From: Bacteroidia bacterium | Lineage (GTDB): Bacteria; Bacteroidota; Bacteroidia; Palsa-965 | Direction of reading: 5' to 3' | DNA length: 60,346 nucleotides | Assembly (NCBI GenBank): GCA_025454955.1 | Contig: JALONL010000035.1 | Location: 1-60,346, forward strand | Shown here: piece after piece, positions 16,638-23,970 of the stretch | Position numbering within the stretch: position 1 is the stretch's first letter | Layout of the letters: every line of letters begins with the position of its first letter | Notes under the pieces: generated by a model | The model's input: only the letters and a program-made list of their open reading frames with translations | The model's database searches: none | What the model was told of the DNA's origin: nothing | Translations under genes and position numbers: made by a program

Positions 16638-16912
16638 GGCGCATCAGGATTAGCAGCTTGTCCGGCTCCTTGCTGTTGGAGCTTTCGTACCTTGCGGTAA
16701 AGTGTAGATACACGCTCGTTCATTTGCTGGTCAAAAGCCCTTGAAATATGAACGTGTGTATTGTGTTCAGCATAGAGCGTATTTACGCGCTCCACCATTG
16801 TTTTAAAATCTTTGTGCAGGTCTTTTAAAAAGTACCCGATCACCACAAACAGCACACTAAGGAATGAAAGCAGAATGCTGTTTACAATCAGAAGAAGTTG
16901 AACCTTATCCAT
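16628..16912 (-). CDS. Small single-pass membrane protein with coiled coil (94 aa), first gene of the operon
   Basis: One N-terminal membrane helix (~5–28, QLLLIVNSILLSFLSVLFVVIGYF) is followed by a long charged amphipathic helix (HKDFKTMVERVNTLYAEHN … MNERVSTLYRKVRKLQQ). It is the first gene of the long minus-strand operon, directly downstream of the direct-repeat region. No family recognised. The architecture is the same as other small membrane proteins in the operon. Confidence 0.55.
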   Translation of the reverse strand: MDKVQLLLIVNSILLSFLSVLFVVIGYFLKDLHKDFKTMVERVNTLYAEHNTHVHISRAFDQQMNERVSTLYRKVRKLQQQGAGQAANPDAPCS

Positions 16913-17402
16913 CGTACTACGATTTTTAAGGTGTACTCGAAGGCTTACCCATTTAAGCCTTTTAAATTTTATTCAGGCAATGTCTTTACACCTGTAATCG
17001 AAAGTCAAAATTTAGAAATCCTCTACAAAGTTCCGAAGCATTACTGAATACTATATTTAAAGAAGTAGGAAAAGCAATGAACAAGTAGGATATTGTGGTG
17101 TTTTTACTCCCTTTGTGTATTACTCTTTACTTCACTATCAAAGAACGATTGAACTCAAAGTATTTGAAATCCTATACAAAGTTCCGTTGTATTATCCACT
17201 TGTTGATTTGAAAGAGTAGGAGAAGTACAGAATGTGTTGGATTATGTTGTGTATCCTGTATTTTCCCGCTACTCTTTGTAAACTGAAAAGAAACAACGAA
17301 CTAAAATTCTTGAAATCCTCTACAAAGTTTCATCAAGTTTTTCACTCTTGAATTGCATTATATTGGACAAGTACAAACTATGTTGTTTTTTGTTGGACTT
17401 TA
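16913..17402. repeat. Non-coding region with three imperfect ~150-bp direct repeats
   Basis: A ~20-bp core, GAAATCCTCTACAAAGTTCC or close variants, occurs at 17015, 17166 and 17312, i.e. 151 and 146 bp apart. The flanks also match: each core is preceded by an A-rich 'CGAA…AAAxTTT' stretch and followed ~60–110 bp later by AGTAGG/AAGTA and a TACTCTTT/TTCACTTTG element. The last unit runs up to the end of the next gene. An 8-bp hairpin (AAGGCTTA / TAAGCCTT, 16940–16961) lies near the operon start. The region separates regulatory from structural genes. It could be a replication origin with iterons, a promoter/operator cluster, or a duplicated regulatory RNA locus. Confidence 0.6.
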
Positions 17403-17648
17403 CTATTCACTTTGTGGCTTTGATTTACATTTTTCCAAAAAACAAAGCACCTCGTTTTCGTTCAAGTCCTGAAAATCGCAGTACTCACGAATAGTGAGAT
17501 AAACCTTTGTTCTCCCTTGTGCTTTGTTCCGTTTGCTGGTTAAACATTCCCGGATGGTTTGATGTAAACGACGCATCGCCTCATAGCTTGAAGAACAATG
17601 CAATAACATCAAATCTTTTACACTGATAAATAATGCTGGCTTACTCAT
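17403..17648 (-). CDS. Small helix-turn-helix-like protein (81 aa)
   Basis: The protein has the pattern of a small family common on Bacteroidota mobile elements: an N-terminal ISVKDLMLLHCSSSYEAMRRL segment, a basic linker, then YLTIREYCDFQDLNENEVLCFL. This looks like a winged or paired HTH DNA-binding domain. It lies 4 bp downstream of the 137-aa gene and next to the repeat region, so it is a candidate binder of those repeats. Function inferred from pattern and position. Confidence 0.5.
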   Translation of the reverse strand: MSKPALFISVKDLMLLHCSSSYEAMRRLHQTIRECLTSKRNKAQGRTKVYLTIREYCDFQDLNENEVLCFLEKCKSKPQSE

Positions 17649-17652
17649 CGCT

Positions 17653-18066
17653 TTACTTTTTATTGATTAATTGTATAAAGCCAAATCGTGTTAGCAACTC
17701 CTTGCCCTTTTGATATTCATAGTTTTGAGGACTAAGTAAATACAGCAACGCTTGCTCTGTCCCTAAATCTTCAAATAAGGCAACGGTGGTTAATAGTTGA
17801 AATGGGTTAGCGCGTTTCAAAGATTGCTTTAACGTTGTTCGTGTTAATACAGAATACTTAGTTTGCTTTTTAATCAACTCCAACATCATTGCATTTAAGT
17901 CGTAATAGCTTAAATGCTCTATGACTGAATTTAATTTCAAACGAAATTCAGAAAGCATCTTTCCTGCTGCTGATTGTGGCGTTTTCAACTGTCTAACAAA
18001 GTACATTGTAAACACATTACGCATATTGAGCAAATCGCCCATTTCTGAAATATCAACTTTATTCAT
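17653..18066 (-). CDS. Helical protein of unknown function (137 aa)
   Basis: An all-helical, basic, Leu-rich protein (VIEHLSYYDLNAMMLELIKKQ, LLTTVALFEDLGTEQALLYLL) without membrane segment or recognised motif. Spacing is 4 bp to the HTH-like gene downstream and 18 bp to the zinc-finger gene upstream, so the three probably form one transcription unit. Possibly regulatory or replication-related; no function assigned. Confidence 0.45.
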   Translation of the reverse strand: MNKVDISEMGDLLNMRNVFTMYFVRQLKTPQSAAGKMLSEFRLKLNSVIEHLSYYDLNAMMLELIKKQTKYSVLTRTTLKQSLKRANPFQLLTTVALFEDLGTEQALLYLLSPQNYEYQKGKELLTRFGFIQLINKK

Positions 18067-18084
18067 AACAATAGGTATTGATCG

Positions 18085-18633
18085 TTAACGGATAGAAAAA
18101 AAGTCTCGGAAGGATTGCATTAACTGCTCAATAGAGGATTTAATGCTATTCAGTTTTTCGGGCTTCTGAGCGTTATGTGTTTTGTGCAATTCCTGGCATC
18201 GGTCACTACAAAACTCACTTGTATTGCTTGAAGGAAGAATCAACTGACATCGCAAGCAGTGTTTATGAAGATCTCTTGGATATGACTTACAGAATTTTGT
18301 AAATGCTTCGTTTTTTTCAGCATAGCTTGATGCTAAAACGGTATTGAAACAAAGCGAATCATCAACCGGTACGGTGAAATAAACTAAGTAATGTATATCT
18401 GCTTCAATGGTTGTTGCATATTTACCATTATTTGAGTACTTACTCATGTCGCAAGCAATCATCATTCCGGTAAGTAAAAAACTTGATAAAACCAGAGAGT
18501 GTATATGATGCCTTGCGCAGATGGTTTCCAGTCCGGCTTTTGTTACTACTCCAGATTCGATCATCGGAATGAGTTCTCTAAAAAAGTTTCTGCCTCTTGT
18601 AATTGTGGCGGCTATTTCTCGATTAGTTGTCAT
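18085..18633 (-). CDS. Zinc-ribbon protein with possible membrane segment (182 aa)
   Basis: I chose the ATG at 18633 (MTTNREIAATITRG); the frame is open to 18864 but the added N-terminus looks non-coding. Residues ~45–65 are hydrophobic (HSLVLSSFLLTGMMIACDMS). Near the C-terminus is a zinc-ribbon pattern CLRCQLILP…EFCSDRCQELH (C-x2-C, then C-x3-C), resembling the DUF2116 or MYM-type small zinc fingers of DNA-associated proteins. It lies in the small-gene cluster between integrase and repeats. Function unknown. Confidence 0.45.
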   Translation of the reverse strand: MTTNREIAATITRGRNFFRELIPMIESGVVTKAGLETICARHHIHSLVLSSFLLTGMMIACDMSKYSNNGKYATTIEADIHYLVYFTVPVDDSLCFNTVLASSYAEKNEAFTKFCKSYPRDLHKHCLRCQLILPSSNTSEFCSDRCQELHKTHNAQKPEKLNSIKSSIEQLMQSFRDFFSIR

Positions 18634-18910
18634 GGCTTTTGTAATTATCAGTTTGACTTCGTTTATTTCGCTCGTGGCCTTTGAGCGGTTCTTTTCATGT
18701 GTTTTGAAACTGATACAAATTTCAACTGAAAAGGATTGGCAGTATCCCCCCAGTACTCCCCGTATGTGCGCAACATTGGCAACAGTCGTGCTTGAATCTT
18801 TTTGATATTTTGTTGAAACTGGCATCAATAGTGAAGCGTAAACGAATTTTCTTAAAATTCTCATCTACCTGCAACCACCTTAAACCATTATTAACCTATC
18901 AGTTAGCAAT

Positions 18911-18949
18911 AAAAAAAAGCCCTTTGGCGTTTAACTACCAAAGGGCTTT
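18911..18949 (-). terminator. Intrinsic terminator between small element genes
   Basis: A 12-bp inverted repeat (AAAGCCCTTTGG / CCAAAGGGCTTT, 18916–18927 with 18938–18949) with an A run on its left, which is a T run on the minus strand. It ends transcripts from the minus-strand gene at 19013–19204. The ~380 bp between 18633 and 19013 otherwise holds only a possible 20-codon ORF. Confidence 0.7.
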
Positions 18950-18966
18950 GATTATATGGATATTAT

Positions 18967-19029
18967 TTACTCTAAATCATGTTGTGTGTCTTCTAAATCG
19001 TCTTTGTAATACTTAATTAATCGCTTCAT
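18967..19029 (-). CDS. Possible 20-aa micropeptide overlapping the end of the 63-aa gene
   Basis: An ATG at 19027–19029 opens a 20-codon frame encoding MKRLIKYYKDDLEDTQHDLE, in a different frame from the 63-aa gene whose stop it overlaps. It ends 18 bp before the terminator at 18911–18949. The placement suggests translational coupling, and the charged composition is gene-like, but the length makes this weak. Confidence 0.25.
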   Translation of the reverse strand: MKRLIKYYKDDLEDTQHDLE

Positions 19030-19204
19030 TGACACAATCGAAATCAACAGCATTCTTTTTCCTTTTAAATACTTCCCGTGCAATAAACCTATTGCGTGTA
19101 ATTGTCCCGGAGTTGTAATATTCCAGTTGAAACGGGTGATTAAACAAAGGAAACCTTCGTAGTACCTCTTCCGATGTCAGGTACTCATTCTTCAAGGTAT
19201 CCAT
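19013..19204 (-). CDS. Small protein of unknown function (63 aa)
   Basis: Encodes MDTLKNEYLTSEEVLRRFP…, where LTSEEVLRRFP resembles the first helix of an HTH_17/excisionase-type domain, followed by Tyr/Asn-rich and basic segments (EVFKRKKNAVDF). There is no membrane segment. It is flanked by its own terminator. A small DNA-binding regulator is possible, not proven. Confidence 0.4.
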   Translation of the reverse strand: MDTLKNEYLTSEEVLRRFPLFNHPFQLEYYNSGTITRNRFIAREVFKRKKNAVDFDCVNEAIN

Positions 19205-19319
19205 AAATTAATTCGGTTAACAAATCAAAGTAATATAACGCCAAATATGAAATGTGACAGCAAACAAAAGTCACAATAATTGTAATTACGGTTGAAAAGG
19301 AGTTCTTTTGAAAAAGAAA

Positions 19320-19387
19320 GCAGCCTGCTTTTCCGTCGAAATCCTTTTCGCAGGCTGCCTCTCTCGGCGGCGGGCTTTGCCCGCCGC
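19320..19387 (-). terminator. Paired GC-rich hairpins downstream of the 154-aa gene
   Basis: Two hairpins stand side by side: GCAGCCTGC/GCAGGCTGC (19320–19328 with 19350–19358) and a 9-bp stem GCGGCGGGC/GCCCGCCGC with a TTT loop (19367–19375 with 19379–19387). They lie just downstream of the 154-aa gene stop at 19395. The second is unusually GC-rich for this element. Confidence 0.55.
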
Positions 19388-19394
19388 TTACTTT

Positions 19395-19859
19395 TTAATA
19401 GCGCGTAAATAATGGAGAGGATAGAAAAATACCTCGTACAAAATCGTCTTCATACACCCGATTTGTTGAATAGGGTCTCAGCGAAACGGGAAATGAACTA
19501 CAAAACTTGAGTTGACCTTTACTTATTGTGCTGAATATATTTTGTTGTACATTTTGATTGAAAATATTGTCTAACAATTTATCAGTGTCCAGTTTTCCCG
19601 AACCCGATTTGAATTGAATATGAATTAATTTAAAAACGCAATGTAAATCAATAATTAAATCACGCTCAGAACAATACATAGGAAAACCTGAGTTTACCTG
19701 AAATGGAATTTTTCTGCGAATGATACTTTGTAAGTACTTCACAGAAACATAATATATATCACCAATGCAGCTTCTCATAAAATAACCAGTTCGGTCAATA
19801 GTTTGACTGGCACAAGCTGCAATTTGTGACGTTGAAATAATTTTTAAAAGGGTCATCAT
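19395..19859 (-). CDS. Protein of unknown function (154 aa)
   Basis: A 154-residue protein with mixed alpha/beta character and several Cys (C17, C31, C63 approximately), no signal peptide, no membrane helix and no recognised motif. It stands alone with a double hairpin downstream and an 160-bp spacer upstream containing the excisionase-like gene's terminator. Codon pattern and isolation make it less certain than the operon genes. Confidence 0.35.
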   Translation of the reverse strand: MMTLLKIISTSQIAACASQTIDRTGYFMRSCIGDIYYVSVKYLQSIIRRKIPFQVNSGFPMYCSERDLIIDLHCVFKLIHIQFKSGSGKLDTDKLLDNIFNQNVQQNIFSTISKGQLKFCSSFPVSLRPYSTNRVYEDDFVRGIFLSSPLFTRY

Positions 19860-19975
19860 ACACCATCCTCATATTTTCTCCGGGGTAGGAGATGTAAAGG
19901 ATTTCGACAGTGTTTCTGATTTAACGCTGCGTGTTAACTTATTGTTGCATTAAACATGGAAAAAATTGTGAAAAC

Positions 19976-20006
19976 AACAAAAGCCGGAAATCCGGCTCTT
20001 TTTTTT
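19976..20006 (-). terminator. Bidirectional terminator next to the excisionase-like gene
   Basis: A 7-bp stem (AGCCGGA / TCCGGCT, 19982–19988 with 19991–19997) is followed by nine T on the plus strand and by TTTTG on the minus strand. It lies 18 bp below the stop of the excisionase-like gene. Confidence 0.6.
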
Positions 20007-20023
20007 TGAAATTTAAACAAAAG

Positions 20024-20317
20024 TCAACGGATTAATCCAAGTGCTTCTGTTTTCAATTCCTTTTTTGATAAACGTTTTTTACTCAACATCCAGTTATCTA
20101 AATCGATTCGTCTGAAGAAAAGAAGTTTCCCTCCGGGCTTATAACTTGGTATCTTTCGTGAGCAGGTTAACTTGTATAATTGTGATTCTGAAATTCCTAA
20201 ATATAACTTAGCTTCTTCAAAAGATAATGCAGCTTTCTGAGTTAGTATATGATCTCTAATAATTGATTCAAGCTGTTCAATCTTACTTACCAGTTTGATA
20301 ATTAATTCTTCTACCAT
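20024..20317 (-). CDS. Excisionase-like helix-turn-helix protein (97 aa)
   Basis: The ATG at 20317 is chosen over an upstream in-frame ATG at 20371 because a good ribosome-binding site (AAAGGAGATCGTT) precedes it by 7 bp. Residues ~30–80 form the HTH_17 (MerR-like, excisionase) domain: LSFEEAKLYLGISESQLYKLTCSRKIPSYKPGGKLLFF is its pattern, ending in FRRIDLDNWML. Such proteins bend DNA at att sites and direct excision, and often sit next to the integrase in Bacteroidota elements. The integrase gene is directly upstream. Confidence 0.75.
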   Translation of the reverse strand: MVEELIIKLVSKIEQLESIIRDHILTQKAALSFEEAKLYLGISESQLYKLTCSRKIPSYKPGGKLLFFRRIDLDNWMLSKKRLSKKELKTEALGLIR

Positions 20318-20439
20318 AACGATCTCCTTTCTTTGTTTTTTAGATTTATGTACAAAGTTGGCGTAGGTCAACCCTGGTCAATTTGAGACTGTTGGTTAGG
20401 TCGGGAATAAGTAGGATTGTGCTGTAAATGGTAGTATGC

Positions 20440-20469
20440 AAAAAGCCACCCCGTGGGGTGGCCTTTTTT
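20440..20469 (-). terminator. Terminator of the integrase gene
   Basis: An 8-bp stem GCCACCCC/GGGGTGGC (20445–20452 with 20455–20462) with flanking A and T runs overlaps the integrase stop codon. On the minus strand it ends in TTTTT. It separates integrase and excisionase transcripts. Confidence 0.75.
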
Positions 20470-21661
20470 ACTTGGATTGTTTTTTAGATTTTTTGTCAGG
20501 TTTGGGCTTTGTTTTCTGTTTAATTTCCTTTTTTATTGGCTCTGGCTTGTCTAATGATAAAGCCGGAAAATTTGAGGCTGCATCAACTTTTTTACGGTCA
20601 ACTACATTGGCATAAATCTGAGTGTTTTTGATTTCAGTATGCCCTAACATTTTTGATACAGTATATATGTCTGTCCCTGCGCTGAGAAGTGTTGTAGCAA
20701 AAGTATGGCGGCTTAAATGAAACCGAAAGTAAATATTAGCCTTTTTACTCCAGTTTACTATTTGCCAGTAGGCGTAATTGTACCGGCTCTTTTGATCTTC
20801 TGGCTCATACAAGTGAGGGAATACATATCTGCTCGGAAATTCGTTTTCTGCATCCTTTTTTCTTTCCTCCAAGATTTGTAAAGCTGCTCCAGAAAGAGGA
20901 AGATACACATAAAACTCCGTTTTCATTTGCTTCATCCGAACCTGTTTGTAGGTTGTCTTATCAATTTTTTGTGTGATAATATCCTCCCATAGTAACCGGC
21001 TCACGTCACCCCACCTTAAACCGCTAAAACAAGAAAATAAAAAGGCTAATCTTACTTGAGGATGAACGCCTCCACTGTGTTTATTTATTTGCAAAATCTG
21101 CTCTTCGGTTAAATAACGCGGAGTATGTCTGCGCATCTTTATCCGCATAGCTTTTGGAATTTTGTGGAAAGGGTTAAAATCCATATATCCTAATTCTACC
21201 GCTCTTGTAATAAATGTGCTAAACCGATGGCTTAAACCATATACGGTGTTTGAGTGCAAACCTTCTTTTTTAAGGGCATCCTGAAAGGATAGAAGAAACT
21301 CCTTCGTTATGTCGCTCATGGGAACGTATTCTGCCCCGGCAAACTTTGTTATGCGATTGGCAAGGTGTTTAATACTCTTTTTGGAGCGTAAATGCGATGA
21401 ACTTTCGTATAAAAAGGTAATGAAATCAATATCTTTCTTATTCTCATTAACAAGTTTGTGCTTTTTTACCGATAACTCATATTGTAAAGCATCCCTGGCC
21501 TCAATCGCAAGCTGTTTCTTCTCTTTAAATTCCTCACTACGTCTATTGCCATAGGCATAGATGTTTAGGAACTTGTATTTTCGCTTTTTGTCCTGGTTAA
21601 TTTCCAGATAGAACGAAATACCACCTTCTTTTAGCTGTTTCTCTCTTAAAATAACACTCAT
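20468..21661 (-). CDS. Tyrosine recombinase (phage-type integrase), 397 aa
   Basis: Full-length Bacteroidota-type integrase: an N-terminal Arm-DNA-binding/SAM-like region (1–~100), a core-binding domain (~75–165), and a C-terminal catalytic domain. Catalytic residues are visible: R216 in FSGLRWGDV, H315 and R318 in HLSRHTF, H341 in LGHTEI and the nucleophile Y350 in TQIYANV. A Lys-rich tail ends the protein. It catalyses site-specific integration and excision of the element. The gene is the rightmost in the element, transcribed inwards, 145 bp from the junction with the TonB-receptor remnant. Confidence 0.93.
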   Translation of the reverse strand: MSVILREKQLKEGGISFYLEINQDKKRKYKFLNIYAYGNRRSEEFKEKKQLAIEARDALQYELSVKKHKLVNENKKDIDFITFLYESSSHLRSKKSIKHLANRITKFAGAEYVPMSDITKEFLLSFQDALKKEGLHSNTVYGLSHRFSTFITRAVELGYMDFNPFHKIPKAMRIKMRRHTPRYLTEEQILQINKHSGGVHPQVRLAFLFSCFSGLRWGDVSRLLWEDIITQKIDKTTYKQVRMKQMKTEFYVYLPLSGAALQILEERKKDAENEFPSRYVFPHLYEPEDQKSRYNYAYWQIVNWSKKANIYFRFHLSRHTFATTLLSAGTDIYTVSKMLGHTEIKNTQIYANVVDRKKVDAASNFPALSLDKPEPIKKEIKQKTKPKPDKKSKKQSK

Positions 21662-21833
21662 GGCTATTTTGTTTTACGGTTATTTATTAAGTAACGTTAC
21701 GAGTAACATTATTTGCATAAACCATCCGAAAACATCTGCCCGGTATCTGAACTCAAAACAGCTTAAACCCTTGTATTTACTGGATTTTGTTTGCTTTTGT
21801 TAGCTTTTAGTTTCTATCTCAATTTCTAAAGAT
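21662..21833. other. Right end of the mobile element; attachment site region
   Basis: Between the integrase start and the first receptor codons. A palindrome GTAACGTTAC (~21692–21701), with a nearby repeat of GAGTAAC, may bind integrase or excisionase. The receptor reading frame is open only from ~21806 (stop at ~21803–21805), so the crossover probably lies at ~21800–21835. The matching left copy is not in the window. Confidence 0.5.
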
Positions 21834-22160
21834 ATGCTCTCGATTGACCTGCGCACCAATGCGGCCGGAGGCAAACGCTACATTCCCATCGACCTTACCG
21901 CTTCATCACTGGCCGGTGAAGCCGTGTACGACAACAGCCGCGCCTACGAACTGCGCTACAAAGGCTACTTCCGCATCGACCTGCGCATTGGCTACACCCG
22001 AAACGGTAAACACATTACCCAAACCTGGGCCGTTGACCTGCTCAATGTGACCAATAATAAAAACGTGTTCACGCAGGACTACAATGCCGAGCGCAACGTA
22101 ATTCAAACCAACTACCAGACCGGCTTCCTGCTCATTCCTCAATATCGCATTACTTTCTGA
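21834..22160 (+). pseudogene. TonB-dependent receptor, 3' remnant disrupted by the element
   Basis: The ~108 codons encode the C-terminal strands of an outer-membrane beta barrel of the TonB-dependent receptor type: LSIDLRTNAAGGKRYIPIDL, YKGYFRIDLRIGYTRNGK, WAVDLLNVTNNKNVF and a final NYQTGFLLIPQYRITF ending in an aromatic residue. Signal sequence, carboxypeptidase-like and plug domains are absent. The intact gene would be ~800 codons. The stop overlaps the start of the kinase gene by 1 bp (TGATG), so receptor, kinase and regulator formed one operon. The missing 5' part should lie left of the window if the element split the gene. Confidence 0.75.
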
Positions 22161-23200
22161 TGACCACACAGGAAAACACAAAACAGGAATCAATCAAAGA
22201 TCTGCGCGAGCGGATCATTGGTATTCCGCTGGTGGGTGTGCTGGGAATGCTCATGAGCCGTGGCGGCAGCATGGTAAGCTACCTCGAATCGCTGCTGCTT
22301 TCGTTGTTCTTCACCTTTTCGCTCTGGCACCTGATGCGTTATCTGGTAATCAGATTGCGCACGAAATTTCCCGGCCTGTCCAATACACGGAAACGAATTT
22401 TGTATCAATTAGGTATTGGCATTCCTGTTACCATTTTATTTATGTCGGGGTTTTGCGTTAATTATGGTTTATTCAAATACGGTTCTCAGCTTCCGATGAA
22501 ACCAATTATTATAAACACCATAGTAGGGTTGGTTATCACATTATTCATTTCCACTATTTACGAGTGCGCCTATTTTTTCAAACAATGGAAACAAAGTCTG
22601 CTGGAAGCACAGGAACTGAAACGGCAAAATATCATTTCGCAGTTTGAAACGCTGAAAAGTCAGGTTAATCCGCACTTTCTCTTCAACAGCCTCAACACGC
22701 TTACCGTACTCATTGAAGAAAATCAGACACAGGCCGTACACTTCGTGCAGCAGCTCTCGCAGGTGTATCGCTATGTGTTGCAGGCGCGAGAAAAAAACAC
22801 GGTGGCGCTGGCCGAAGAACTCGATTTCATTCGCGCCTACCTCTATCTCCTGCAAATACGTTTTGGCGATCACCTGAAAACCGAAATTGAAACCGATGCC
22901 CAAACCGCACAGCTTCACATTCCGCCGCTGGCCCTTCAGCTATTGGTCGAAAATGCCATCAAGCACAATGTAATTTCGGCCGCGCAGCCGTTGCGGTTAA
23001 GCATCAGCACCAATTCATCGGGCGAACTTACGGTGAAGAATGTGCTTCAGAAAAAAAACACACCCGAAACACCGGGCGGTTTCGGACTGAGCAGCATCAT
23101 GCAACGCTATCACCTGCTGGGAGCCAAACCGGTGCGCATTATGCAGGAAGAAGGATTTTTCAGTGTGGTACTTCCACTTCTTCAACCCGAACAGCGATGA
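22160..23200 (+). CDS. LytS-type sensor histidine kinase (346 aa)
   Basis: Four membrane segments in residues ~15–140 are followed by a His_kinase domain (PF06580 type): the phospho-acceptor region LKSQVNPHFLFNSLNTL, then the HATPase part with LLVENAIKHNV (N box) and GGFGLSSIMQRY. These kinases pass phosphate to a LytTR response regulator; the downstream gene is one and overlaps by 4 bp. No extracellular sensor domain is visible, so the signal may come through the membrane or from the receptor encoded upstream. With the receptor cut, the pair may have lost its promoter and now depend on element transcription. Confidence 0.88.
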   Translation: MTTQENTKQESIKDLRERIIGIPLVGVLGMLMSRGGSMVSYLESLLLSLFFTFSLWHLMRYLVIRLRTKFPGLSNTRKRILYQLGIGIPVTILFMSGFCVNYGLFKYGSQLPMKPIIINTIVGLVITLFISTIYECAYFFKQWKQSLLEAQELKRQNIISQFETLKSQVNPHFLFNSLNTLTVLIEENQTQAVHFVQQLSQVYRYVLQAREKNTVALAEELDFIRAYLYLLQIRFGDHLKTEIETDAQTAQLHIPPLALQLLVENAIKHNVISAAQPLRLSISTNSSGELTVKNVLQKKNTPETPGGFGLSSIMQRYHLLGAKPVRIMQEEGFFSVVLPLLQPEQR

Positions 23201-23970
23201 ACATTTTCATACTCGAAGACGAAGCTCCCGCCCTGCGCCGCATTACCAAACTTGTGCAGGAAATTTTGCCACAGGCAGTAATTACGGGAACATCAGACAG
23301 TGTAAGCACCGCATCGGCATTACTCAAAAATTCACCCGAACCACATCTTATACTGGCCGATATTCAGCTTGCCGACGGACTGAGTTTCGATTTGTTTGAA
23401 CAAATTGCACTTAACTGCCCCGTTATTTTCACCACTGCGTTTGACGAATATGCCATACGTGCATTCAAACTAAACAGCATCGATTATCTGCTCAAACCCA
23501 TAGACCGCGAAGCGTTGAGCCATGCGCTCGACAAATACCACAAGCATTATTCGTCGGGAAATGCCGGCATTCCGGCTGTGCTCTGGCAGGAGTTTATTGC
23601 GCAGATGCGTCCCGGTAAAACAAGCTACAAAAACCGCTTTCTCGTAAGCAAGGGCGCACAGCTTTTACCCATTGCTGCCGATGAAATTGCGTGGTTTGTT
23701 ACCGAAGACCGGCTGGTGTTTCTGCACACACACCAGAACCAGCGGTACATTTGCGATCATACATTGGATGAACTGGAATCGCTGCTCAATCCCGAACAGT
23801 TTTATCGCGCCAACCGTCAGTTTGTAATTGCAGTGAAGGCCGTGAAAGGAGCCGAAAACGGATTCAACGGAAAACTCCATCTTCACCTTCATCCCCAACC
23901 CGAAGAACAGGTGGTGGTGAGCCGCGAAAAAGCTGCACATTTCAAAGACTGGCTGGCAGGAAACGATTAA
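23197..23970 (+). CDS. LytTR-family response regulator (257 aa)
   Basis: An N-terminal receiver domain (acidic pocket ED near residues 7–9, phospho-acceptor Asp in LILADIQLAD ~ D54, Thr in VIFTTAFDEYA, Lys in YLLKPID) is joined to a C-terminal LytTR DNA-binding domain (~155–255: RFLVSKGAQLLPI, TLDELESLL, QFYRANRQFVIAV). The ATG overlaps the kinase stop by 4 bp. It should regulate genes with LytTR repeat sites near this locus, but no target is certain. Confidence 0.9.
   Translation: MNIFILEDEAPALRRITKLVQEILPQAVITGTSDSVSTASALLKNSPEPHLILADIQLADGLSFDLFEQIALNCPVIFTTAFDEYAIRAFKLNSIDYLLKPIDREALSHALDKYHKHYSSGNAGIPAVLWQEFIAQMRPGKTSYKNRFLVSKGAQLLPIAADEIAWFVTEDRLVFLHTHQNQRYICDHTLDELESLLNPEQFYRANRQFVIAVKAVKGAENGFNGKLHLHLHPQPEEQVVVSREKAAHFKDWLAGND

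Noticed and set aside
16985..17402. CRISPR array in the direct repeats
   Set aside because: Only three repeats spaced ~150 bp with similar, not unique, spacers; no cas genes.
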